This document shows, in pieces, positions 18,170 through 27,147 of a stretch of DNA of 64,000 bases; the stretch's first letter is position 1; each line of letters begins with the position of its first letter. Origin of the DNA: DATAZK01 sp963731205 (GTDB taxonomy: Bacteria > Actinomycetota > Actinomycetes > Frankiales > Frankiaceae); NCBI GenBank assembly GCA_963731205.1, contig CAVSUJ010000001.1:1798001-1862000 (forward strand). The letters run 5' to 3'. The position numbers and the translations under genes were made by a program. The notes under the pieces were generated by a model that was given only the letters and a program-made list of their open reading frames with translations, was not told the DNA's origin and searched no databases.

Positions 18170-18214
18170 ACAGACCGACCTGACCGAAGCGGCAGGTGTG
18201 GGCACCCGGGTTCG

Positions 18215-18508
18215 TCAGTCCCCACGATCCTCGAGCTCCTCGCCGGCTTCGTCAGCCGGCCACGGCAGCGTTCGCTCCCATCGCGCGCGGCGCTCGTCCA
18301 TGGTCATCTCCCACCAGGGAATGCCGCGCTCGCCCAGCGCTTCCTTCACGATTTGCACTTGCTCGTGGGTACTACCGGGGTTGCCGACGGCGCGTCGCCG
18401 CCACGCCATGAGGCACTTGCGCAACTCGGCCGCCCGCTCCTGCGGGATCGCCGGATCCGTCGCCCGCCACCGCCGCCCTTTGATGACGACGTACCGATCA
18501 CTGCTCAT
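18215..18508 (-). CDS. Small conserved hypothetical protein
   Basis: 97 residues, soluble, highly charged, with MSSDRYVVIKGRRWRATDPA at the start and a Trp-rich motif GIPWWEMTMDERRARWERTL in the second half. Similar short proteins occur widely in actinobacteria and are sometimes mislabelled as Tol transporters; no real function is known to me. The ATG overlaps the stop of the ligase-like gene (ATGA), so the two are translationally coupled. Confidence 0.7.
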   Translation of the reverse strand: MSSDRYVVIKGRRWRATDPAIPQERAAELRKCLMAWRRRAVGNPGSTHEQVQIVKEALGERGIPWWEMTMDERRARWERTLPWPADEAGEELEDRGD

Positions 18509-19005
18509 GTCCTGAAAGCAAACGAGGCCACGGGCTCCCACGGACCGCCGACGTAGCGCCACAGCCGGAGTCCTTCGCACCAGGTCTCGCGCGATTGAAA
18601 TGCGGCGGTCAGGGCGGTGACCGTCGCCCGGGCAGTCTCGGGATCGACCTTGTTCTGCACCGTGACGTGCGGCCGGAACGGCTGGCGGTCCTGGGGCGTC
18701 AACCACGGCCACCACGCCTCGGCCAGACGCCTTCGCATCGCCTCCAGCGCGGGTGAGTCCAAGACGTAGGCGGCGCCCTTGCCCAGACTGCGGACGCCGG
18801 TCACCCTTACCGGCAACGGCGCGATGTCGCACTCGGCGTCCATTGACGATCGAACGACGTCCAGGTGCTCTCCCGGTACGGCGTGAAAAAGCGTCACATG
18901 AGCGCCCACCTGAGTGCGCCCGGCAGGGAAGAGCTGCCGGCGTTCGTCGTCGAAGCGGCGCTGCAGCTCCCTTTCCAGCAGCCCCGTCACGACCAGCGGA
19001 TGCAT
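18505..19005 (-). CDS. 2'-5' RNA ligase / cyclic phosphodiesterase family protein
   Basis: 166 residues. The 2H phosphoesterase signature is complete: HVTLFHAVPG (first H-x-T motif) and RPHVTVQNKVD (second), about 75 residues apart, typical of LigT/ThpR-like proteins that act on 2',3'-cyclic or 2'-5' phosphodiester ends. A small cytoplasmic RNA-processing or nucleotide hydrolase role is likely. Its stop overlaps the start of the small hypothetical gene. Confidence 0.8.
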   Translation of the reverse strand: MHPLVVTGLLERELQRRFDDERRQLFPAGRTQVGAHVTLFHAVPGEHLDVVRSSMDAECDIAPLPVRVTGVRSLGKGAAYVLDSPALEAMRRRLAEAWWPWLTPQDRQPFRPHVTVQNKVDPETARATVTALTAAFQSRETWCEGLRLWRYVGGPWEPVASFAFRT

Positions 19006-19031
19006 CCCGGCCTACCCGACACCGCCGGCCG

Positions 19032-20831
19032 TTACTGCCGAACGGGCCGGCGCAGCAGGCCTTGAAGGTTGCCCTCGTCGCGCCATTCCTTGAAAAGGTC
19101 TCGCAGTTCGGTCGCGCTGCGCATGTAGCAGGCTCCGCGCATGTCACGTTCGCCGGGAGCCGCTAGTTCGTTGTTCAGGTAGCCCGGCGTGCAGGTGGCG
19201 AAGTAGGCGGCATAGGCACCGACCGTGCTCGCGACGAACTCGAACCACTGCTGCTCGGCCTCGACGTCGGGCTCGATGGTGACGCCTTCATCCAGCGCCC
19301 GCTTGATCACGTACGCCGTGTGCTCGGCGTTCTTGGTGGCGGCGTAGGCGATGTTGATGTGCTGGCCGCCCTGGATATGGCTGTTCATGCAGAGGTTGGG
19401 GAAGCCGTGCGACCACACGCCGTGCAGCGTCCACGCGCCCTTGGCCCACGCCTCGGACAGCGATCGTCCGTCCTGGCCGATCGGGTCGAAGCCGAGCCGG
19501 TGGGTGTAGAAGGTGCTCGGGGCGTCGAAGCCGGTCGCGTAGACGATGCAGTCGAGTGGGTATTCGATGCCGGCGGTAACGATTCCACGCTCGGTGATTT
19601 CCTCGACGCCGATGCCGTCGGTGTCGACGAGCGTGACATTGTCCCGGTTGAAGGTCGGCAGATAATCGTCGTGGTAGCAGGGCCTTTTGCAGCTGACCCC
19701 ATACCACGGCATCAGAGCTGCGGCGGTAGCGGGATCCTTCACCGTTTCGGCGATGCGGGTGCGAACCGCGTCCATCAGCTGCCGGTCGAGGGCCTTGAGT
19801 TCGGCCGCTTCCGCCTCGTCCCGCGGCTCTTTCTTGACGTCGACCTTGAACATCTCGGTCCAGCCGTCCTGGACGAGATCGACCTCAGGGTTGCCACCGG
19901 TCGTCATCAGCACGAAGTTCGCCATGCGCTCCTCGTGCCAGCCGGGCTTGGCCGTCATCTCACGAAACCACTCCGGATCGGTCGCCCGCTGATTACGCGG
20001 ACTCACCGTCGAGGGGGTGCGCTGGAAGACGTACAGGTGCTTGGCCGCCGCTGCGAGCTTGGGCACCGCCTGCACCGCTGTGGCACCCGTGCCGATGATG
20101 CCCACGACCTTGTCGTGCAGCTTGTCCATCGGCTCTTCCGGCCCACCGCCGGTATAGGAGTAGTCCCACCGGCTGGTGTGGAAGGAGCGACCGGCGAATC
20201 GCTCGATCCCAGGAATGCCAGGCAGTTTCGCCTTGTGGAGCACTCCCCCGCAGATGACGACGAACCGGGCCGAGAGCTGATCCTGGCGGCTCGTCGTGAC
20301 GAGCCAGCGTTCGGCGTCATCCTGCCAGACGACGCCCGTCACCTCGGTCTGGAACATCGCGTGCGGATACATGTCGAAGTGGCGGCCGAGCATCTGGGCG
20401 TAGCCGAAGATCTCCTGGGCGTGGGCGTACTTCTTGGTCGGCATGTAGCCGACCTCTTCCAGCAGCGGCAGGTAGGTGTAGGACTCGACGTCGCACATGC
20501 AGCCGGGGTAGCGATTCCAGTACCAGGTACCCCCGAAATCTCCGGCCTTGTCGATGATGCGGTAGGACGTGACACCTTGTTTCGTGAGATAGGCAGCCGT
20601 GCTCATGCCCGCCCAGCCGGAGCCGACCACCACGACATCGACCTGCTCCACGATGGCGTCGCGCACGATTCGCTCCGAGTACGGATCGGCGTCGAAGTCG
20701 ACGTCAAGATCCCGCAGGGACCGGTAGTGGCGCTCACCACGAGTGAGGCGCTTGGCCATCTCCTCCTGATAGCGCCGCTCGACCTCTTCGTCGCTGAGCC
20801 GGGTGTCGCTGGTGTCGCTGCCTTCGGTCAC
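19032..20831 (-). CDS. Flavin-containing / Baeyer-Villiger-type monooxygenase
   Basis: 599 residues from a GTG at 20831 (upstream frame has no family features; GAGAGG lies about nine bases before). The FAD motif is VVVGSGWAGMS (about 67-77), then GGTWYWNRYPGCMCDVE, the Baeyer-Villiger fingerprint FAGRSFHTSRWDY, and the NADPH motif GIIGTGATA. VYATGFDAPS completes the class B flavoprotein set. It should insert one oxygen atom into a ketone, using NADPH and FAD. It is last of a same-strand group VOC, LLM oxidoreductase, P450, monooxygenase, which suggests degradation of a cyclic ketone-forming substrate. Confidence 0.85.
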   Translation of the reverse strand: MTEGSDTSDTRLSDEEVERRYQEEMAKRLTRGERHYRSLRDLDVDFDADPYSERIVRDAIVEQVDVVVVGSGWAGMSTAAYLTKQGVTSYRIIDKAGDFGGTWYWNRYPGCMCDVESYTYLPLLEEVGYMPTKKYAHAQEIFGYAQMLGRHFDMYPHAMFQTEVTGVVWQDDAERWLVTTSRQDQLSARFVVICGGVLHKAKLPGIPGIERFAGRSFHTSRWDYSYTGGGPEEPMDKLHDKVVGIIGTGATAVQAVPKLAAAAKHLYVFQRTPSTVSPRNQRATDPEWFREMTAKPGWHEERMANFVLMTTGGNPEVDLVQDGWTEMFKVDVKKEPRDEAEAAELKALDRQLMDAVRTRIAETVKDPATAAALMPWYGVSCKRPCYHDDYLPTFNRDNVTLVDTDGIGVEEITERGIVTAGIEYPLDCIVYATGFDAPSTFYTHRLGFDPIGQDGRSLSEAWAKGAWTLHGVWSHGFPNLCMNSHIQGGQHINIAYAATKNAEHTAYVIKRALDEGVTIEPDVEAEQQWFEFVASTVGAYAAYFATCTPGYLNNELAAPGERDMRGACYMRSATELRDLFKEWRDEGNLQGLLRRPVRQ

Positions 20832-20913
20832 GTACGCGCCCTCTCGTTGGAACCGTCCCACCGCTGGGAATGAAGTGGATTCTGCTACCCGCAGGCGCGA
20901 TAAGTCGCATCGG

Positions 20914-22110
20914 CTACGGCAAGAGGCGGGCGAGCACCGGGGCGTGGCCGAGGCTTCCCGGAAGCGGCGGATACGTCGCGCCGTCCACGGGGAGAATCTG
21001 GGAAACCCTTTCGAGCAACACCTGGAGCGCAATCGCACCCTCGCGCCTCGCGAGAGCAGCTCCGGGGCAGACGTGCGACCCGGCACCGAAGGCCAGATGG
21101 CGGCGCGGATCGGGGCGCTCGAGGGAGAAGGCCTGACCATCCTCGTAGACGAGATCGTCACGGTTGGCCGAGGCGATGCCCATCTCGACCCACTCGCCGC
21201 TGCGGACCGCAATGTCATCGATGGTGGTGTCCCGGGTGCACAGGCGGGTGGTGCGCTGAACTGGGGCATCGTGGCGTAGCGACTCCTCCAGGTACTGGGC
21301 GATGAGCGACTCGTCGGCGCGCAGAGCCGGAAGGATCCCGGGGTCCTGGACGAGCCGGTTCATGAGGTGGGTCAGGAACCCCCGGGTCGTGTGCACCCCG
21401 GCCTGGAGCATGAAGTGCAGCTGGGTGACGATCTCGCGATCCGTCAGCGGACGGCCGTCGATCTCCGCTTCGAGGAAGATTCCGATCAGCCGGATCGACG
21501 GCTCGGGCAACGCGCGCTGCTCGGCCAGCAGCGCCTCGAAGAACGGATGCGTCGCCGGACCTTGCGGCCCCACGCCGGGGGTGGCCGGCCGGGTCATCAG
21601 CGTGCCGTCCATCGACCACTGCATGAAAAGCGGCGCGGCCTCGCTGCCGACGCCGAGGAAGTGGGCCATGGTGAAGGCCGGAATCGCCGCCGCATATTGG
21701 CCGTGCAGATCGGCCACGTCCGTGTGCAGCATCACCTCGACGAGGCGATGACACTCGGCCTCGATCACCGGATCGATGTCCTTGACGCGATGGGCACCGA
21801 GGACGGAGTTGTAGAGCCGGCGTATCTTGCCGTGCCTCGGCTCCGGGATCTCGCTCAGGAAGTGCTGGTCCTCGGGGATGGAGAGCACGCCTGCGGGGAT
21901 GCCGGTGATCGGCCCGAGCTCGGCGCGAAACGTGTCCACATCCTGCAACGCCGCCTCGACGTCGGCGAAGCGCGAGAGGTACCAGGATCCGGCCGGAGTC
22001 CGGTACACCGGCTCCTCGCGCCGGATGCGAGCGAGCACCTCGAACGGCACGCCGGCCTCGGCGAATCGGGGGTCGTGCGGGTCGAAGACGACCGCTTCCG
22101 AGGCGCTCAT
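20914..22110 (-). CDS. Cytochrome P450
   Basis: 398 residues. The heme-binding loop is FGAGSHVCPGAALAR with Cys348 as axial ligand; the K-helix ExxR is E276-R279 (EESLR). The I-helix reads QAGVHTT (236-242): the usual acidic residue before Thr is His240, so proton delivery may differ from the norm. The ATG at 22110 overlaps the stop of the LLM oxidoreductase (ATGA). Redox partner genes are not in the window. Probably hydroxylates a lipid, terpenoid or steroid-like compound together with the flavin monooxygenase encoded downstream. Confidence 0.88.
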   Translation of the reverse strand: MSASEAVVFDPHDPRFAEAGVPFEVLARIRREEPVYRTPAGSWYLSRFADVEAALQDVDTFRAELGPITGIPAGVLSIPEDQHFLSEIPEPRHGKIRRLYNSVLGAHRVKDIDPVIEAECHRLVEVMLHTDVADLHGQYAAAIPAFTMAHFLGVGSEAAPLFMQWSMDGTLMTRPATPGVGPQGPATHPFFEALLAEQRALPEPSIRLIGIFLEAEIDGRPLTDREIVTQLHFMLQAGVHTTRGFLTHLMNRLVQDPGILPALRADESLIAQYLEESLRHDAPVQRTTRLCTRDTTIDDIAVRSGEWVEMGIASANRDDLVYEDGQAFSLERPDPRRHLAFGAGSHVCPGAALARREGAIALQVLLERVSQILPVDGATYPPLPGSLGHAPVLARLLP

Positions 22111-23039
22111 TGCAGGCCGCTTTCGCGTGGGAAGCTGCACAGCACTTCGCGCGTGAGGTCCTGCTCATCGGGACTGCCGAAGACGTCGGCCATCAACTCG
22201 GTGACGCCTGCCTCGGCAAGCGCGGAGAGGCTCTCCCGGACGTGGTCGGCATCGCCGACGATGGCCAGCTCCGCCACGTCATCGATGCCTTCGAGTCGGA
22301 GCTGACGCTGATAGGACGGCATCTGCGAGGCTGCCTGGATCCGGGGCCGGACCGCATCGCGTGCCGCCCTCACGTCGGAGGTGACGCAGACCGGCAGGCC
22401 CGCGATGACGCGAGGCGAAGGGCGCTGCGCGCGAGCTGCCGCCTCGCAAATGGCGGGAATGATGCGGGTGCGCAGCGTCTTGGGCCCCGTCATCCACGTG
22501 ACCGTGCCGTCGGAGAGGCCACCGGCGAGCTCCAGCATCTTCGGACCCAGTGCCGCGACGACGAGACCCGGCGGCGGCGTCTGCATCGAGATGGCGACCT
22601 GAGCCACCACGAACGTGCCGGCGATACTCACCTTGCGATCCGGGCCGAGTAAGCCGTCAAGCGCCTGGAGGCCCTCGCGGCAGAGCGCCACAGCGTCGCG
22701 GTACGGGAAGCCGTAGAACGTCTCGGAGACGAACGCATGGGTCACGCCCACGCCGAGCGTGAAACGACCCGGTCCGGCGGCATCAGCCGCCGTGAGCGCC
22801 TGCTGAGCCAGCGGGAAAGGATGGCGTCCCTGCAACGGGACCACCGCGGTGCCGACGTGGATGGACGGGACGTGCGACGCGGCGACCGCGAGGGCTGCAA
22901 GCGCGTCGACCGAGAGCGTCTGCGGAAGCCAGACGCCGTCAAACCCGGCGTCGGCCGCATGCTGGACGGCGCTCGTCACGCCGGCGACGCTCGTGGCTGC
23001 AGATCCAGCCCAGGCCGAGACCCGAAAGTGTGCAGTCAT
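22107..23039 (-). CDS. LLM-class F420-dependent oxidoreductase
   Basis: 310 residues, luciferase-like TIM barrel. Family features: AGFDGVWLPQTLS near the start, HVGTAVVPLQGRHPFPLAQQ (the conserved cofactor-facing strand), GPGRFTLGVG and DGTVTWMTGP. In actinobacteria most such enzymes use F420; FMN cannot be excluded from sequence alone. It lies 27 bp after the VOC gene and overlaps the P450 gene, so it belongs to the four-gene oxidative operon. Confidence 0.82.
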   Translation of the reverse strand: MTAHFRVSAWAGSAATSVAGVTSAVQHAADAGFDGVWLPQTLSVDALAALAVAASHVPSIHVGTAVVPLQGRHPFPLAQQALTAADAAGPGRFTLGVGVTHAFVSETFYGFPYRDAVALCREGLQALDGLLGPDRKVSIAGTFVVAQVAISMQTPPPGLVVAALGPKMLELAGGLSDGTVTWMTGPKTLRTRIIPAICEAAARAQRPSPRVIAGLPVCVTSDVRAARDAVRPRIQAASQMPSYQRQLRLEGIDDVAELAIVGDADHVRESLSALAEAGVTELMADVFGSPDEQDLTREVLCSFPRESGLQ

Positions 23040-23066
23040 CGAAGTTCACTCCCCTGCATCGGCGCG

Positions 23067-23519
23067 TTACCAGGCCTGTCCACGGGCCAGGCGCATGAGT
23101 TCGATCCGGTTGCCGTCGGGGTCGGCCAGGAAGACGATCTGGACCACGTCAGGATCGTCGTCACCGGACCGGGTGCCTTCGATGATCGAGCCGCCGTAAC
23201 CTTCCAGCTCCTTGGCCGCGCCATCGACATCCTCGACGACGAACGAGAGGTGGGTCAGCCCGAGCTGGGTGCGCCGCGACGAAGGCGTCCCGGTCGGAGC
23301 CGGCCGGCGAAAGTACAGCAGTTCGACCCGAAGACCGTCCTTCTGGACGAACCACGACGTCAGATCGCAGTCACCGTCCATCTCGGCCAGCGGCCGGTCG
23401 ATCTCGAAATGGGCGAAGTCAGCGAAACCCAGACCATCGACGTAGAACCGGCGCGCGCGATCGAGGTCCTTCACGCACAAGCCGATGTGGGACGTGGTGG
23501 AAACGATCGGCACCAGCAT
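23067..23519 (-). CDS. VOC-superfamily protein (glyoxalase/extradiol dioxygenase-like)
   Basis: 150 residues from the ATG at 23519, preceded by AAGGGA. Two VOC repeats: HIGLCVKDLDRARRFY with a His in the metal position, WFVQKDGLRVELLYF, THLSFVVEDVDGAAKEL with a second His, and FLADPDGNRIELMRL with the C-terminal Glu. The H/E/H/E metal set is therefore preserved, unlike the VOC protein at 6896. An isomerase, lyase or ring-cleavage role is possible. First gene of the P450/monooxygenase operon. Confidence 0.8.
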   Translation of the reverse strand: MLVPIVSTTSHIGLCVKDLDRARRFYVDGLGFADFAHFEIDRPLAEMDGDCDLTSWFVQKDGLRVELLYFRRPAPTGTPSSRRTQLGLTHLSFVVEDVDGAAKELEGYGGSIIEGTRSGDDDPDVVQIVFLADPDGNRIELMRLARGQAW

Positions 23520-23620
23520 CTTCCCTTCTACCGTTTCACGCTTCTGATCTGAGCATCTCCGGACCGCCCCCGGCCCTGGACACCGGCCCCGGAAATCGGC
23601 GGGTATGCCAGGCTGTAGCA

Positions 23621-24142
23621 GTGAGCCGGCCCGCAACAGAACCGCAGCAGACCGGTGCAGATCACCACCCGGGGCCGACCGGCAAAGCTGATCGCGGCCT
23701 GCGCGAGATCTGGCAGGACCTCTCCGAGCCGCGCCGCGCCTCCTGCCTCGCTTGGCTCGCCTTCCTCATCACCTGGCTGATCACCCGCTTCATCACCATC
23801 CGTGGCAAGGACAGCGGCAAGGGCGCGGCACTGAGCATCGCCGGGCACCACGTCCACCACTACCTGTTCGGCATCATCCTGCTAGGCCTGGTCTCGGCGG
23901 CTGCCATCTTCTGGAAGCCGCGACGCGGCTGGCAATTCCTCGGCCTCGGGTACGGCGTCGCGCTGGCCCTGATCCTTGACGAATACGCGCTGCTGCTGAA
24001 CCTCAGCGACGTCTACTGGAAGCAGCAAGGGCGCCTGAGCGTCGACATCGTGTTGAGCTTCCTGGCGGCGGGCGGCGCGTACCTGACCGCCATGACCTGG
24101 GTCCACGAAGCCATCCGCCGCGGGAGACGTCGCCGCCGCTAA
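23621..24142 (+). CDS. Conserved integral membrane protein, His-rich
   Basis: 173 residues from a GTG at 23621. About four hydrophobic segments (around 42-58, 75-95, 103-122, 137-155). The cluster AGHHVHHYLFG sits at the start of the second helix and DEYALLLNLSDVYW after the third; four His plus Asp/Glu near a membrane face could bind a metal, but this is inference. A basic tail (RRGRRRRR) predicts a cytoplasmic C-terminus. The phosphatase gene begins 2 bp after its stop, so the two are probably co-translated. I do not recognise a function. Confidence 0.65.
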   Translation: MSRPATEPQQTGADHHPGPTGKADRGLREIWQDLSEPRRASCLAWLAFLITWLITRFITIRGKDSGKGAALSIAGHHVHHYLFGIILLGLVSAAAIFWKPRRGWQFLGLGYGVALALILDEYALLLNLSDVYWKQQGRLSVDIVLSFLAAGGAYLTAMTWVHEAIRRGRRRRR

Positions 24143-24144
24143 CC

Positions 24145-24993
24145 GTGCGTGCCGATCTGCGGGTGCAGTCGCGTCCACAGGCAGGCGGCCCCTCAGATAC
24201 AAACGACTTCATGGGCGAGGAACTCAGCAAGCTCAATTTCCGCGACGTCGGGGGCATGCCGACCGCTGGCGGCTCGCAGGTGCGTTCCGGGGTCATCTTT
24301 CGCTCGGAGGGCCCGGCGAGCTTCCATCCAGTCCACGAACGCGAACTGAGTGAGCTCGGCATCCGGCTGGTCTGCGATCTTCGGGCGGCCACCGAACGGG
24401 AGAAGTCACCCAACTCCTGGGCACAGGACGCGCGCCTGCTCAACATCGACATCAACTCCGACGCCCGGGTGAGCCCGGGCAATCTGCTGGAATCGCTGGG
24501 TTCTGATCGGTCGGTCGAGGCGCTTCGCCAGGTGAGCATGAAGAACTACGCCGCCACGGCACGGGCTCTTCAGCCTCGCGTTCGCGAGCTCGTGCAGGCC
24601 ATCGTCGACGGCGAGACGCCGGTCCTGATCCACTGCACGGCGGGTAAGGACCGGACCGGGGTCCTGGTCGCGCTCCTGCTGGAGGTATTGGGGGTACCGG
24701 AAGAGATCGTTGTCGCCGATTACCTACGGTCCGAGCTCTACGCCCGGAATCTGCGGCTCCAGGACGGATTGCCGCAGCAGATCGAGCAGGTGTTCGGCTT
24801 CCTGCCGGACGCCGACTGGATCGACGTGCTCATCGGCGTCGACGAAGCATTCATCCAAGCCGCCCTCGAGACGGTGCATGCTGAATGGGCAACGGTGGAG
24901 AACTACTTCTCCTCGGCCGGGGTGGACCGCGATCTCATGGACCGCTTTCGCGAGCAGATGACGGTGCCGAACGCGAGCTCGGATCGGGCGTGA
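24145..24993 (+). CDS. PtpB-like tyrosine/lipid phosphatase
   Basis: 282 residues from GTG 24145; an ATG at 24211 would give 260 and neither has a clear ribosome site. The P-loop IHCTAGKDRTG has nucleophile Cys164 and Arg170 (C-x5-R) with Lys and Asp inside the loop, the pattern of the MptpB/dual-specificity lipid-phosphatase family (PF13350). The N-terminal LNFRDVGGMPTAGG motif is also diagnostic. It should dephosphorylate phosphotyrosine or phosphoinositides. No signal peptide is visible. Coupled to the preceding membrane protein gene. Confidence 0.85.
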   Translation: MRADLRVQSRPQAGGPSDTNDFMGEELSKLNFRDVGGMPTAGGSQVRSGVIFRSEGPASFHPVHERELSELGIRLVCDLRAATEREKSPNSWAQDARLLNIDINSDARVSPGNLLESLGSDRSVEALRQVSMKNYAATARALQPRVRELVQAIVDGETPVLIHCTAGKDRTGVLVALLLEVLGVPEEIVVADYLRSELYARNLRLQDGLPQQIEQVFGFLPDADWIDVLIGVDEAFIQAALETVHAEWATVENYFSSAGVDRDLMDRFREQMTVPNASSDRA

Positions 24994-25018
24994 GGCGAAC
25001 CGTCTGGGCGTTGCGGGG

Positions 25019-26089
25019 TCAGGCCGGGACAGCCAGCTCCTTGAAGCGCCGGGTGACGTCCTGCCAATGGCCGAGTGAGTCGGCGTGGTCGTCCCACTGC
25101 TCCAGCACCGAGTAGCACACGATCTCATCGGCCCGGTCGCCGTACCTGTCGCGCAGCCGCTGCGGGAGTTCGTCCCAGGTGGAGGTGATGGCCAGCGCGT
25201 CGACCATCTCATCGGTGACCGTCTTCGCCATCTCGGCGAAATCACCCTGCCGCTGCAGGGCATTCAGCCGCTCGCCCACTCCCGGCCAACCTGAGGAGTC
25301 GAAGACGACCCCGTAGCCCGGGGTGGAGCCGTAGAAGGCGAGCCGCGCGCGAATCTTCTCGCGCTGCTTCGACACGATTTCCTCGTCGTCGGATACTGCC
25401 GTCATCACCGGACAGATCAGGCTCACGGCACCCGGCCGGCCCGCTCTGCGCTCGCCCTCAGCGATGGCGGGCAGGACGATCTCATCGAGGTAGGCGACGC
25501 TGCTGAGGGGATGGACCAGCATCCCGTCAGCACACTCACCGATGATGCGACACATCTGCTCCCGCACCCCGGCGACGTAGATGGGCGGATCGGCGAACTC
25601 CATCGGTCCCGGGCTCCACATGTCCGGCAGCAGTGAGAAGTTGTAGAACTTCCCTTGATAGCTCAGCTTCTCCTCGCGCCGGAAGGCCCGGTAGATCGCG
25701 CGCATCGCTTCCACGTATTCGCGCATCCGTGATCCGGGATTGGTGAACGCCGCTGAGAAACGCCGCTCGATGTGAGCGCGAACCTGGGTACCGAGACCCA
25801 CCTTGAAATGACCACCTGTCGCCTGCGCAAGCATCCACGCTGCCTGGGCGGTGAGCATCGGGCTGCGGGAGAACGCCACCGCGACGCTGGTACCCAACCC
25901 GAGTTCCGGAGCGGCGAGCGCCGCCGCGGTGCACAGTGAGAAGACCGGCTGCGAACCTTCGGGAACCCAGAGCGTCTCGAAGCCGGCGCTGACGACCCGC
26001 CGGCTCACCTCCTGCATGTGTCTGGGGTCGCGAGCGCTGCCGAACGCGGAAAGCGCCGGCCCCGCCGCAGTGCTTCCGATCTCGGTCAT
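25019..26089 (-). CDS. LLM-class F420-dependent oxidoreductase
   Basis: 356 residues, luciferase-like barrel, longer than the other LLM protein here. Conserved stretches: AGFETLWVPEGSQ, LGTSVAVAFSRSPMLTAQAA, GGHFKVGLGTQV and PPIYVAGVREQMCRIIGE. The pattern fits the TIGR03617-like F420-dependent group. Converges with the phosphatase gene (25 bp apart). The SDR gene lies 55 bp upstream in the same direction, so an SDR/LLM redox pair is likely. Confidence 0.82.
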   Translation of the reverse strand: MTEIGSTAAGPALSAFGSARDPRHMQEVSRRVVSAGFETLWVPEGSQPVFSLCTAAALAAPELGLGTSVAVAFSRSPMLTAQAAWMLAQATGGHFKVGLGTQVRAHIERRFSAAFTNPGSRMREYVEAMRAIYRAFRREEKLSYQGKFYNFSLLPDMWSPGPMEFADPPIYVAGVREQMCRIIGECADGMLVHPLSSVAYLDEIVLPAIAEGERRAGRPGAVSLICPVMTAVSDDEEIVSKQREKIRARLAFYGSTPGYGVVFDSSGWPGVGERLNALQRQGDFAEMAKTVTDEMVDALAITSTWDELPQRLRDRYGDRADEIVCYSVLEQWDDHADSLGHWQDVTRRFKELAVPA

Positions 26090-26144
26090 GAGAAGAATTC
26101 TCCTCGCCGTCTGTGCGCTGCTCGCACCGGGATCGAGTGCCGGA

Positions 26145-27005
26145 CTACCAGAGGTATCGATCCGGCGGCTGCCGTTCGATCATGGATTCGGCGCGGGCGT
26201 TGAGCATGTGCGCCTTACGCGCCGAGGCGCCGGCATCTCTGCCTCCGTAGAGGCGCTCGTTCTGCTCCGGCGTTGTCTCGATCCAGAACTTGCGATCACG
26301 TACACCTTCGAGCACGACCTCGGCGAACTCGTGCGGCTCGATGAGGGCCGGCGCACCGCGACGGCCGGCCAGGTTGGCCTCGATCTGCGTCCAGACGGTC
26401 AGGTCGTCACCGGCCAGGTTGGTCCGCGTCAGCGGCGGGACGACCATCCCGACGTGCACCCCGGATTTGGCATCCCGAAGCTGCCCGTAGAGCGCTTCCA
26501 CGATGGAGAGTTGGGCATTCTTGGTGGCGGAGTAGGCGGCCCCGCTGTACGAGGTGCCATGGATGCCGGTGGCTGATGTCGTGACCAGCAGGCTGCCAGG
26601 CTCCGCCGGCTGCGAAACAAGCGGCAGAAACACCTTGATGCCGTGCACGACGCCGAACAGGTTGGTGTCGACGGAGGTGTGCCAGGCGTCCAGGTCGATG
26701 TCCAGCAAGGACCCGGCCCCGGCGAGCCCAGCGTTCAGGAACGCGATGTCTACTCCCCCGAACGCCTCGACGGCTTCGTCAGCAAGCCGCTGAACCGCAG
26801 CGAAGTCACCGATGTCGGTGGCCACGGCAATGGCGTCGTAGCCCGCTTCCCTCATCTCGCGCAATGCGTCGTCGAGGCGATCAGCGCGACGCGCCGCCAG
26901 TACCAGCCGCATCCCCTCTCGGCCGAAGACCTTCGCGGTCGATCGCCCGATGCCGGTGGAAGCACCCGTGATGACGGCGACTTTGCCTTGCAGCGTCTCA
27001 GTCAT
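26145..27005 (-). CDS. SDR-family oxidoreductase
   Basis: 286 residues from the ATG at 27005, preceded by GAGAGA; the open frame continues upstream without family features. Complete classical SDR: TGASTGIG cofactor motif, LNAGLAG in place of NNAG, Ser in TTSATG, catalytic YSATK. The C-terminus (FWIETTPEQNERLYGGRD) is typical of SDRs found in actinobacterial lipid or steroid catabolic clusters. Intact, unlike the SDR genes at 9.4-18.2 kb. Followed by an LLM oxidoreductase. Confidence 0.85.
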   Translation of the reverse strand: MTETLQGKVAVITGASTGIGRSTAKVFGREGMRLVLAARRADRLDDALREMREAGYDAIAVATDIGDFAAVQRLADEAVEAFGGVDIAFLNAGLAGAGSLLDIDLDAWHTSVDTNLFGVVHGIKVFLPLVSQPAEPGSLLVTTSATGIHGTSYSGAAYSATKNAQLSIVEALYGQLRDAKSGVHVGMVVPPLTRTNLAGDDLTVWTQIEANLAGRRGAPALIEPHEFAEVVLEGVRDRKFWIETTPEQNERLYGGRDAGASARKAHMLNARAESMIERQPPDRYLW

Positions 27006-27147
27006 GATCTCTCTCGACGTGTCGTTACTTGCTGTCGGTGGCGGCCTTGGTTCGGCCTGCAAAACCTGACCATGGGTCAACAGCTCTGAGACCGGGAGCT
27101 AGCGTAAGCCGCGCCGGCGGGCACGCGTATCAGAGGTGGAGGCAGCG

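Noticed and set aside
19320..20873. 517-codon open frame on the plus strand
   Set aside because: It is antisense to the flavin monooxygenase, has no domain motifs, and its composition (Asp/Val/His/Arg-rich) is that of a shadow frame in high-GC DNA.
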